DNA of 9,102 nucleotides from Actinomycetota bacterium (GTDB lineage Bacteria; Actinomycetota; Acidimicrobiia; Acidimicrobiales; AC-25), in contig VAXF01000193.1 in NCBI GenBank assembly GCA_005888395.1, positions 4,803-13,904 on the forward strand, written 5' to 3'. Positions 1 to 5,572 of the stretch are shown here, in pieces (positions within the stretch are counted from its first letter, which is position 1; the number at the start of each line of letters is the position of its first letter). The notes beneath the pieces were generated by a model that had not been told where the DNA came from, ran no database searches, and saw nothing but the letters and a program-made list of their open reading frames with translations. Position numbers and translations under genes: made by a program.

Positions 1-208
1 CGTCGCGGCGCGTCGCCAACCACGGCGCCAGCCGCAGCTCGGAGTCGCCGTAGCCGGCCGCTGTGTCGAGGTGGTTCACGCCGAACTCGAGCAGGACGTC
101 GAGCAGCTCGTCGGCGCGCTCCTGGCGCATGCGGCCCAGTGCCGCCGCGCCGAAGACGACCCGGCTGCTGAGATGCCCGGTGCGCCCGAACGCGGCCCGG
201 GGAATCAC
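1..208 (-). CDS. Aldo/keto reductase, N-terminal part (cut by window edge)
   Basis: This is an NADPH-dependent oxidoreductase of the aldo/keto reductase superfamily, which reduces carbonyl groups inside a cytoplasmic TIM barrel. Only the first 69 residues are present. They contain the family opening (FGRTGHLSSRVVFGAAALG) and the segment NHLDTAAGYGDSE at residues 45-57, where Asp48 and Tyr53 match the catalytic Asp and Tyr of the HxDTAxxYGxSE pattern. The start is a GTG at 208-206 that overlaps the TGA of the upstream quinone-reductase-like gene in a GTGA tetranucleotide. No Shine-Dalgarno is visible, so translation probably depends on coupling. It is the third gene of the nucleosidase/oxidoreductase operon. 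The family is secure; the substrate cannot be told, and the Lys and His of the catalytic tetrad lie outside the window. Confidence 0.88.
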   Translation of the reverse strand, partial: MIPRAAFGRTGHLSSRVVFGAAALGRMRQERADELLDVLLEFGVNHLDTAAGYGDSELRLAPWLATRRD

Positions 209-1167
209 GGCAACAGCACGACCCGGCCCACCGCCTGCCGGCTCTCGAGGTAGGCGTGGGCCGCGGCGGCGTCGGCGAGCGGGTAGGTGCGGTCGACGAC
301 GACCTGCAGCCGGCCGGCGGCGACATCGTCGATGTGGCGGCCGATCATGGCCCGCGTGCGCTCGTTGACGATCTCGGCCCCGAGGAACACGCCCGTGAGC
401 GAGTGATTCCCCATGGCCAGCAGCGACACGTCGAAGGGCTGCGGGTCGCGGCCGGCGCTGCCGACGCTGATGCAACGGCCGCGGTAGACGAGGCACTGCA
501 CGCTCCCGGCGAGCACGGCACCGCCCACCGAGTCCACGACGAGGTCGACACCGCGTCCCGAGGTGGCGGCGCGCACTGCCGCCACCCAGTCGGGCTTCGA
601 GTAGTTGATGCCGTGGTCGAGGCCGAACGCGTGCAGCCGCTCGAGCCGTTCGTCGCTCGACGCGGTGGCGAGCACTGTGGCTCCGGACCGCTTGGCCAGC
701 TGGATGGCGGCCAGTCCGACGCCGCCCGCGCCGGCCTGCACGAGCACGGTCTCGCCCGCCTGCAGGTGGCCGAACTCGAACAGGCAGTCGTCGGCGGTGC
801 CGAACGCGACCGGCACGCACGCCGCTGCCACGATGTCGGCGCCCTCGGCCACGGGCCAGGTGACGAGCGCAGGAACGACGACGAGCTCCGCGTGCGAGCC
901 CGACAGCATCGTGGCCACCACCCGCTGGCCGACGTGGCGGTCGCCGACTCCCTCGCCGACCTCCCGGATCGTGCCCGCGCACTGGTAACCCACGATGTGC
1001 GGCGTCGACGTCATCATGCCGCCGGCGCGGTTGAGGGTGTCACCGCCCTCGATGCTGATGGCCTCGACCTCGACCAGCACGGTGCCCGGGCCGCAGACCG
1101 GGTCGGGCACGTCCTCGTAGCGAAAGACGTCGGGCGCGCCGGTCTCGTAGTAGACGGCTGCCTTCAC
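205..1167 (-). CDS. NADPH:quinone reductase-like MDR oxidoreductase
   Basis: This 320-residue cytoplasmic protein belongs to the zinc-free quinone-oxidoreductase branch of the medium-chain dehydrogenase/reductase superfamily. The N-terminal GroES-like catalytic domain (about 1-115) opens MKAAVYYETGAPDVF. The Rossmann domain carries the nucleotide-binding glycine motif AGAGGVG at residues 145-151, followed by a SGATVLATASSDERLERL segment. The paired cysteines of the structural-zinc loop found in zinc alcohol dehydrogenases are absent. A longer reading from a GTG at 1176 is possible, but I chose the GTG at 1167 because it forms a GTGA overlap with the TGA of the upstream nucleosidase and gives the typical family N-terminus. 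The 3' end makes a second GTGA overlap with the aldo/keto reductase. Likely role: NADPH-dependent reduction of quinones or activated alkenes; the substrate is unknown. Confidence 0.9.
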   Translation of the reverse strand: MKAAVYYETGAPDVFRYEDVPDPVCGPGTVLVEVEAISIEGGDTLNRAGGMMTSTPHIVGYQCAGTIREVGEGVGDRHVGQRVVATMLSGSHAELVVVPALVTWPVAEGADIVAAACVPVAFGTADDCLFEFGHLQAGETVLVQAGAGGVGLAAIQLAKRSGATVLATASSDERLERLHAFGLDHGINYSKPDWVAAVRAATSGRGVDLVVDSVGGAVLAGSVQCLVYRGRCISVGSAGRDPQPFDVSLLAMGNHSLTGVFLGAEIVNERTRAMIGRHIDDVAAGRLQVVVDRTYPLADAAAAHAYLESRQAVGRVVLLP

Positions 1168-1880
1168 GACGCGCACGCCCGAATGGCAGCGGACGCGGCG
1201 GCGTCAGTCGCGACGTTCGCGTCGCGCGCCACGCGCACCAGCCGGGGGATGCGCCACGGCCGCGTGAGAAACAGCCGGGCCACGGCCGCGTAGTTCGGCG
1301 AGCCGTCCGGCTTGGCCAGCCCGAACACCTCGTCGTCGACGATCCCGTCGTCGATGCGGTCGCTGATCGACCGGAACGCCGTCCACGGACAGCCGCGCCG
1401 CTGACAGACGGCGGCGATGGCGGCCGTCTCCATGTCGACGGCGGCGACGCCGTGCTCGCGCAGCCCGGCCACGACGTTGGGGTCGACGGTGAAGTCGTTC
1501 GAGGTCTGCAGCCTGCCCGCCGCGGCAACGCCGCCGAACGGAGACGAGCGGTACTCGGCGCCGGTGTGCCCGTCGACCACCACGTCGGGCACCAGCACCT
1601 GCCCGATCTCGAGGCCCGGCGCGACCCCGCCCGCGATGCCGACGACCAGGACGTGGTCGACGGGCCCGGCGTCGAGGATGGCCTCGGCCGCCCGGGTCGC
1701 CGACGGCATCCCCATCCCGGTCCGTGTGGCCACGACCTCAGTGGTGCCGATCACGCCGGACTGGACCGGCAGCTCGCCCAGCTGTGAGCGGTGGAGGGGG
1801 ACCTTGCGCACGATCGGCCGCAGCTCGCTCGGCATCGGGGCGAGCATTGCCACGCGCCGCGGCCGGGAGGGATCCGTCAT
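1164..1880 (-). CDS. MTA/SAH nucleosidase-like protein (phosphorylase superfamily 1)
   Basis: This 238-residue cytoplasmic enzyme of the PNP/UDP phosphorylase superfamily most resembles 5'-methylthioadenosine/S-adenosylhomocysteine nucleosidases, which cleave the N-glycosidic bond of thio-nucleosides. Visible landmarks are an N-terminal LAPMPSEL (Glu19 is the likely counterpart of the catalytic Glu of GAMEEE in E. coli MTAN), the GIAGG loop at 81-85, TSNDF at 126-130 in place of SGDxF, the ribose-binding VDMETAA at 148-154, and SISD with the presumed catalytic Asp174. About 45 residues follow that are less family-like, including an Arg-rich stretch LTRPWRIPRLVRVARD. The ATG at 1880 is preceded by only a weak purine stretch. 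It is the first gene of the operon with the two oxidoreductases and is divergent from the secreted-protein gene. A different nucleoside specificity, such as futalosine, cannot be excluded. Confidence 0.82.
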   Translation of the reverse strand: MTDPSRPRRVAMLAPMPSELRPIVRKVPLHRSQLGELPVQSGVIGTTEVVATRTGMGMPSATRAAEAILDAGPVDHVLVVGIAGGVAPGLEIGQVLVPDVVVDGHTGAEYRSSPFGGVAAAGRLQTSNDFTVDPNVVAGLREHGVAAVDMETAAIAAVCQRRGCPWTAFRSISDRIDDGIVDDEVFGLAKPDGSPNYAAVARLFLTRPWRIPRLVRVARDANVATDAAASAAIRACAS

Positions 1881-1999
1881 CGGCCCCAGCTTGCCTCACG
1901 GGCGAGAATTGCGCCCAGACCGGCAGGAAAGGGACGGAACGGTCCCGAAGTTGTGGATGTTGTGGTTGTGACAACGACGTCAGCGACGAGGGGGCTGGG
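1881..1999. promoter_or_regulatory. Divergent intergenic region with short repeats
   Basis: This 119-base gap separates the divergent nucleosidase operon and secreted-protein gene, so it should hold both promoters, although I cannot assign convincing -10/-35 pairs. It contains an inverted repeat GGGAC-6-GTCCC at 1931-1946, three direct copies of GTTGTG at 1950-1955, 1959-1964 and 1965-1970, and a perfect 5-1-5 palindrome GTTGTGACAAC at 1965-1975. The palindrome lies 25 bases upstream of the secreted protein's ATG and is a plausible operator. The functional reading is inference. Confidence 0.45.
1988..1994 (+). promoter_or_regulatory. Ribosome binding site of the secreted-protein gene
   Basis: GAGGGGG sits 5 bases before the ATG at 2000. 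It fixes the start there and not at in-frame codons farther upstream (the open frame reaches back to about 1724), which would overlap the divergent nucleosidase gene and precede the signal peptide. Confidence 0.75.
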
Positions 2000-3175
2000 A
2001 TGCGTGTGAACGGTCGACGGGGACTGCTGGCGCTCGCCACCTGCATCGTGGTGCTGGCGGGAGCGGGGGTGGCCGCGGCCGTGAGCAGCGGCGGCTACAG
2101 CCCGTTACAGCAGGACTGCAGTCCGGGCGCCGACGCGTGGAACACCGCCGCGTCGACCGAGCCGGGTTGTCACAACTACAAGCTCAACGTGGAGGACGGC
2201 TCGGGCCACCGCTACGCCGAGTTCGGCATCGACCAGCTCGCGCAGGACTTAAACGCGCATGCGGGCAGCTACGAGGTCAACACGAACGACGGCGGCGCGG
2301 GCGTGTCGGGCACCTACGACACCAATTACCAGCCGATCCCGCCGGGCGGGCCTAGTGAGTTCGGCCTGCTCTTCTATCCGCTCGAGGTGGCGCAGTGCGC
2401 CGTGACGACCACGATGCCCGCCGACCCGGCCTCGTGCGTCACCTTCGCGCCGAACCTGCCGACCGAGGCGCCAACGGTGACGGTGTCGCCGCAGACCGGC
2501 TCACCCGACGGCTCCACCACCGGTCTGCTCACCAACGCGTCGATCTACCTCGGCGCCGACGACAACCTCGATACGGGCGAGCACGACGGCGCCGACGGCA
2601 TGACGACCACCATGACGTCCAACTCGCAGAACGGCCCGTCCGACGGCGGCGCGATCGTCGTGAACTGGCATCCCACCGACGTCATCACCTGGCTCGCCGA
2701 CGTCATGGCCAACCCGCTCGCCCTGCTCACAAACCCCGTCCCCGTGGCCGACGCCGGCTTCGGCATGTGCGCCGACGGCATCTGCACGAGCACCCAGACG
2801 CGGCAGCGCACCGTCTACAACGGCGGGTCGAGCGGGAGCCGCGACGTCTACAACTACGACGGCAAGAAATGGGACCCCTCAGAGTGCAGCAGCGGCTCGG
2901 GCAAGGACGAGTTAGCGTGCGTCACGCCCTTACAGCCGAACGGCATGGACGGGTGGCGGTTATCAGAGGCGCAGAACGTCTACGCCGAGCCGGGCTTCCA
3001 GTTCTACGAGGACCCCGACCCGCAGGGCTCGCCGATCGGCCCCTACCCGCTGCCGGCGGTCTACGCGGGCACGTGCGGGGTGGCCGCGGGCGGAGGGCCC
3101 ATGGTGCCGGCCGCGCCGGCGGGGACACCCGTCACCAACAACAGCGGCCAGTTGCTGGTCTCGACCGGCTGCTGA
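2000..3175 (+). CDS. Secreted cysteine-rich protein of unknown family
   Basis: I do not recognise a family for this 391-residue protein. It opens with a clear Sec signal peptide: basic MRVNGRR, a hydrophobic stretch at about 8-27 (LLALATCIVVLAGAGVAAA), and probable cleavage near AAA-V28. The mature part is rich in Gly, Asp, Asn, Thr and Pro, has no further membrane segment, and carries ten cysteines (40, 57, 133, 146, 257, 262, 296, 307, 359 and the C-terminal residue 391), enough for five disulfides. A middle segment NWHPTDVITWLADVMANPLA (223-242) is the most hydrophobic. Low-complexity Thr/Pro linkers lie around 136-175, and Gly/Pro/Ala stretches near the end. Five Leu codons are TTA (2105, 2249, 2912, 2930, 2960), which is very unusual for this GC content. 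It is followed by an alpha/beta hydrolase 49 bases downstream. It could be an extracellular, wall-associated or spore-coat-type protein; the function is unknown. Confidence 0.8.
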   Translation: MRVNGRRGLLALATCIVVLAGAGVAAAVSSGGYSPLQQDCSPGADAWNTAASTEPGCHNYKLNVEDGSGHRYAEFGIDQLAQDLNAHAGSYEVNTNDGGAGVSGTYDTNYQPIPPGGPSEFGLLFYPLEVAQCAVTTTMPADPASCVTFAPNLPTEAPTVTVSPQTGSPDGSTTGLLTNASIYLGADDNLDTGEHDGADGMTTTMTSNSQNGPSDGGAIVVNWHPTDVITWLADVMANPLALLTNPVPVADAGFGMCADGICTSTQTRQRTVYNGGSSGSRDVYNYDGKKWDPSECSSGSGKDELACVTPLQPNGMDGWRLSEAQNVYAEPGFQFYEDPDPQGSPIGPYPLPAVYAGTCGVAAGGGPMVPAAPAGTPVTNNSGQLLVSTGC

Positions 3176-3211
3176 ATCCCGCCGCCGCGGGCATGATGGG
3201 GCCGCCGAGCT

Positions 3212-3218
3212 GAGGAGG
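3212..3218 (+). promoter_or_regulatory. Ribosome binding site of the alpha/beta hydrolase
   Basis: GAGGAGG lies 6 bases before the ATG at 3225, close to the ideal anti-16S match and spacing. It is the strongest ribosome binding site I noticed in the window and supports independent, efficient translation of the hydrolase. Confidence 0.8.
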
Positions 3219-3224
3219 CCCCTG

Positions 3225-4106
3225 ATGCCCTACGCCCGCAACGGCGACGTCGAGCTGTACTACGAGACCTTCGGCGAACCCGGCGAGCCGGCCCTGCTGC
3301 TCGTGAACGGGCTCGGCTCGCAGTGCATCAACTACCGCGTCGAGTGGTGCGAGAAGCTCGTCGCCGAAGGCTTCTTCGTGATCCGCTTCGACAACCGTGA
3401 CGTCGGCCTGTCGACCAAGTTCGCCGACGTCGCGCCCGACGTGGCCGGCGTGCTCGCGGCGATCGGCGCAGGCGAGCGCCCGCCGGTGCCCTACACACTT
3501 TCGGACCTGGCCGCCGACGCCGTCGCCGTGCTCGACGCGCTCGGCGTCGAGCGGGCCCACGTCATGGGCGTGTCGATGGGCGGGATGATCGTCCAGACCA
3601 TGGCGATCGAGCATCCGGGCCGGCTGCGGTCGATGACCTCGGTCATGTCCACGACCGGCGACGCCGATGTGGGCCTTCCTTCACCGGAGGCGCGCAAGGT
3701 GTTGTTCGCGCCGCCGCCGGCCGACCGCGACGCCGCCGTCGCCCAGTACCTCGCGGGAATCCGTGCGTGGGGCAGCCCCGCCTGTTACGACGAGGGACGG
3801 CTGCGTGCCCTGGCCGGAGAGGCGTTCGACCGCTGCTTCGACCCCGCCGGAAGGGCCCGCCAGATGATGGCGATCGTCGGATCGGGCAGCCGTAGCGCCG
3901 CCCTGCACGACGTGCGCGTGCCGGCGCTCGTGCTCCACGGCGACGCCGATCGGCTGATCGACGCGAGCGGCGGCCGCCGCACCGCCGAGGCGATCCCCGG
4001 CGCCCGCTTCGTGCTCCTCGAGGGCATGGGCCACGACTACCCGCCCGAGTACTGGGACCGCTGGACGCAGCTCGTGTCCGAGCACGCACACGCCGCCGAC
4101 GCCTGA
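3225..4106 (+). CDS. Alpha/beta hydrolase fold protein
   Basis: This 293-residue cytoplasmic hydrolase has a classical alpha/beta fold order: the NGLGS oxyanion-loop segment at 28-32, VIRFDNRDVGLS at 52-63, the nucleophile elbow GVSMGG with Ser117, HGDADRLID with the likely acid Asp242, and GMGHD with His270. A helical cap lies at about 140-220. The FDNRDVGLST signature is typical of the esterase/aclacinomycin-methylesterase-like group common in actinobacteria, so an ester or lactone substrate is likely but not determined. There is no signal peptide. It lies 49 bases after the secreted-protein gene on the same strand and may be co-transcribed with it. The 3' end faces the anti-sigma-like gene across a strong hairpin. 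Confidence 0.9.
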   Translation: MPYARNGDVELYYETFGEPGEPALLLVNGLGSQCINYRVEWCEKLVAEGFFVIRFDNRDVGLSTKFADVAPDVAGVLAAIGAGERPPVPYTLSDLAADAVAVLDALGVERAHVMGVSMGGMIVQTMAIEHPGRLRSMTSVMSTTGDADVGLPSPEARKVLFAPPPADRDAAVAQYLAGIRAWGSPACYDEGRLRALAGEAFDRCFDPAGRARQMMAIVGSGSRSAALHDVRVPALVLHGDADRLIDASGGRRTAEAIPGARFVLLEGMGHDYPPEYWDRWTQLVSEHAHAADA

Positions 4107-4122
4107 CGCCCCCAGACGCGAA

Positions 4123-4166
4123 TCGGGCACGGGGAGGGCTGCCGCCGCAGCCGTCCCCGCGCCCGA
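4123..4166. terminator. Bidirectional hairpin terminator between converging genes
   Basis: Twenty-base arms (4123-4142 and 4147-4166) pair with two mismatches around a CGCC loop. The arms begin TCGGGC and end GCCCGA. The hairpin lies 16 bases after the hydrolase stop and 19 bases after the stop of the convergent anti-sigma-like gene. There is no U-tract on either side, as is usual in actinobacterial terminators. It can act in both directions. Confidence 0.8.
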
Positions 4167-4185
4167 GGAGCGCGATCAGGGTGAG

Positions 4186-4989
4186 TTACGGCCGGTGCGA
4201 GAGGCCGTCGCTCGTGTGAGTGGTGGCGGCGGTGTTGGTGCCGCTGTCAGAGGCGTGCTCGGTGGCCGTGATCGCGGGGCCCGCCCCCTCGCTGTTGCTC
4301 TCCCCCTCGGAGGACTTGTGAGTCGAGGAGTGGTTCGTGACCGAAGAGTGCTCGGTGCTCGTGACCGACGGGCCGTTGCCGCCCGACTTGCCGCAGTCGG
4401 ACTGGGCGGCGGCGGAGACGACCGCGCCGTGGTTGCCACTCGTGTCGCTGTTCGCGGTGCCGGTGACGGTGCTCTGGGCGACTAAGGAGACGTACGCGCC
4501 GTGGCTCGTGGCGTCGTTGGGGCACGGCGGCGGGGTCACGTTGGAGTGGACCGTGGGCGTGACGCCGTTGTGCGCGTCGCCGGACTTGCCGTGGTTGTCA
4601 CTGTTCGGGAGTGAGATGCCGGCGTGCGAGGCGGCGTGCGAGACCGCGTCCTGCGCCGCGTCGGGAAGGTGCCCACCGGCAGCAGCGGCAGCCACGCCGG
4701 CGATCGAGAGCACGCCGGCGAAAACACCGACGGCGACCTTCGCGGAATGGGTTCGGGACGACATTGACCTGCTCCTAGGGGTGAGAGGGATAGCGGGCTG
4801 GTGTGACCTCACGACGGCGGCGATCTCCGCGATCGTCTCTGCCTCCCGCGGGTCGTCGACCGCGCTGAAGGTCCAAGAACCCCCCAAGACCGCAGCGACG
4901 CCGGCATAGCCAGGCGGGGCGTCCTCGGGGGCAACCGCTCCCCGGAGGAGCCGCTCGGCCGTCTCGGGATCGAGGCGTCGGCGTCGCAT
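4186..4989 (-). CDS. Membrane-anchored anti-sigma-like protein with Ser/Thr/His-rich exported domain
   Basis: A single uninterrupted frame encodes 267 residues. Residues 1-65 (MRRRRLDPETAERLLRG, then APPGYAGVA) form a short cytoplasmic segment of a kind I recall as common next to actinobacterial ECF sigma genes. A hydrophobic helix follows at about 84-106 (KVAVGVFAGVLSIAGVAAAA), then LPDAAQDAVSHAASHAGI and a low-complexity Ser/Thr/Asn/His/Gly tail with only two cysteines (156, 199). There is no HxxxCxxC zinc motif. Four degenerate repeats of the type G-A/P-x-V/I-S/T-x-x-A/E-Q/H lie near residues 164, 188, 206 and 237. The inferred role is to hold the sigma factor encoded 4 bases upstream until an envelope signal arrives; the anti-sigma activity itself is inferred from context. 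It could be annotated as a 192-residue protein from an internal ATG at 4764, but the upstream 75 codons are open and family-like. It contains one TTA codon (4485-4483). Confidence 0.78.
   Translation of the reverse strand: MRRRRLDPETAERLLRGAVAPEDAPPGYAGVAAVLGGSWTFSAVDDPREAETIAEIAAVVRSHQPAIPLTPRSRSMSSRTHSAKVAVGVFAGVLSIAGVAAAAAGGHLPDAAQDAVSHAASHAGISLPNSDNHGKSGDAHNGVTPTVHSNVTPPPCPNDATSHGAYVSLVAQSTVTGTANSDTSGNHGAVVSAAAQSDCGKSGGNGPSVTSTEHSSVTNHSSTHKSSEGESNSEGAGPAITATEHASDSGTNTAATTHTSDGLSHRP
4235..4500 (-). repeat. Degenerate protein-level repeats in the exported tail
   Basis: Four copies of a short motif are visible in the translation: HGAYVSLVAQSTV, HGAVVSAAAQSDC, NGPSVTSTEHSSV and AGPAITATEHASD. 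They are spaced 24, 18 and 31 residues apart, with Ser/Thr/Asn-rich linkers. The first two are most alike and the last two are most alike, suggesting two rounds of duplication. The DNA copies are diverged, so this is not a recent tandem repeat. The role is unknown; an extended wall-spanning stalk or sensor is possible. Confidence 0.55.
4772..4776 (-). promoter_or_regulatory. Internal ribosome binding site inside the anti-sigma-like gene
   Basis: On the minus strand AGGAG stands 7 bases before an in-frame ATG at 4764-4762 (TAGGAGCAGGTCAATG). This is a better signal than the one at the full-length start, where AGGA lies only 2 bases from the ATG. It could give a shorter 192-residue product beginning just before the membrane helix and lacking the sigma-contacting segment. 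It may also be chance. Confidence 0.4.
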
Positions 4990-4993
4990 CGTC

Positions 4994-5557
4994 CTACAGA
5001 TCGCCCTGGCGGCAACCGGTGTTACGGCTCGGCCGGGAAAACCTCGGCCAGCCGCTTGAGCGCCGCACCGCACCTGGGCGCTTCCGGACGATCCGGGCAA
5101 CCGAGTCGACGTCGAGATCGGCCACGATGCGCAGCAGCACCACCTCGGCCTGCTCGGGGGAAAGGACCTCCCCCACCCGCCGGAGGACGTCGGCCGACAC
5201 GAGCGTGGCCAGCGCGTCGCGTTCCGCGTCGTCGGCTCCCGGGCGCTCGGCGAGCGCAACCGTGTCGACAGCGTCCGTGCGGCGGAAGGCCGCCCGCCGG
5301 CGGTGATCGACCAGGCGGCGCCGGGCGATGGTGAACACCCACGCGCGCAGGCCCGCCTCGTCACCGTCGAAGAGCGCGAGACCCTGCGCCACCGCCAGCC
5401 AGACCTCCCCAACGAGATCGTCGGCCTCACGGGACTCCTGCGAGCGGAAGAACCGCACCAGCCGGGGGTGCAGGTCGCGGTAGATCACGGCGACCGCCCA
5501 GTCGGCACCCAGCCGGGCGGCCGCGATGACCTCGTCGAACGACTCCCCGAGGCTCAC
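4994..5557 (-). CDS. ECF RNA polymerase sigma factor with disrupted region 4
   Basis: The open frame encodes 187 residues from a GTG at 5557, 15 bases after the stop of the lipase-like gene. Region 2 spans about 23-88, with DDLVGEVWLAVAQGL (46-60) for core binding and AWVFTIARRRLVDHRRR (72-88) for -10 recognition. Region 4 begins LSPEQAEVVLLRIVADLDVD (132-151), then DSVARIVRKRPGAVR to Arg165. From there the frame gives a non-family tail RSSGWPRFSRPSRNTG... to a TAG at 4996. The expected final helix ALKRLAEVF is encoded in the -1 frame at 5063-5022. Family members usually have about five more residues between GAVR and this helix, so a net loss of around 16 bases would explain both the gap and the shift. 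If the sequence is right, the -35-binding helix is damaged and the factor may be inactive or altered. Its anti-sigma-like partner follows after 4 bases. Confidence 0.85.
   Translation of the reverse strand: MSLGESFDEVIAAARLGADWAVAVIYRDLHPRLVRFFRSQESREADDLVGEVWLAVAQGLALFDGDEAGLRAWVFTIARRRLVDHRRRAAFRRTDAVDTVALAERPGADDAERDALATLVSADVLRRVGEVLSPEQAEVVLLRIVADLDVDSVARIVRKRPGAVRRSSGWPRFSRPSRNTGCRQGDL
5022..5063 (-). other. Out-of-frame remnant of sigma region 4 C-terminus
   Basis: Read one frame back from the sigma gene, these 42 bases encode ALKRLAEVFPAEP followed by a TAA stop. This is a normal ECF sigma C-terminus. It follows directly on the last family-like residue (Arg165, codon 5065-5063), with one shared base. 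Upstream lies a short tandem GGTGCGGTGCGG on the minus strand, a context prone to small deletions. The remnant is read directly; the deletion is inferred from family length. Confidence 0.7.
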
Positions 5558-5572
5558 GGGCGCTGGGAGCCG

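Noticed and set aside
1168..1176. Alternative GTG start at 1176 for the quinone-reductase-like gene
   Set aside because: The GTG at 1167 gives the usual MKAAVYYE opening and a GTGA overlap identical in form to the next junction.
256..1293. Long plus-strand open frame of 345 residues
   Set aside because: It lies antisense to the quinone-reductase-like gene, has Asp/Glu/His/Arg-rich composition typical of GC-rich shadow frames, and has no recognisable motif.
1724..1999. Upstream extension of the secreted-protein gene to 1724
   Set aside because: It overlaps the divergent nucleosidase gene, would bury the signal peptide, and ignores the good ribosome binding site before the ATG at 2000.
3176..3224. 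Possible terminator between the secreted protein and hydrolase
   Set aside because: It is GC-rich but holds no stem of useful length, so co-transcription remains possible.
4186..4764. Treating the exported domain as a separate 192-residue gene
   Set aside because: No stop separates it from the upstream 75 codons, whose sequence fits the cytoplasmic segment of this protein class; I kept the internal start only as a possible second product.
4990..5430. Extension of the anti-sigma-like frame upstream to 5430
   Set aside because: The extra 147 residues are the shadow of the sigma gene in another frame; the family-like sequence begins at the ATG at 4989.
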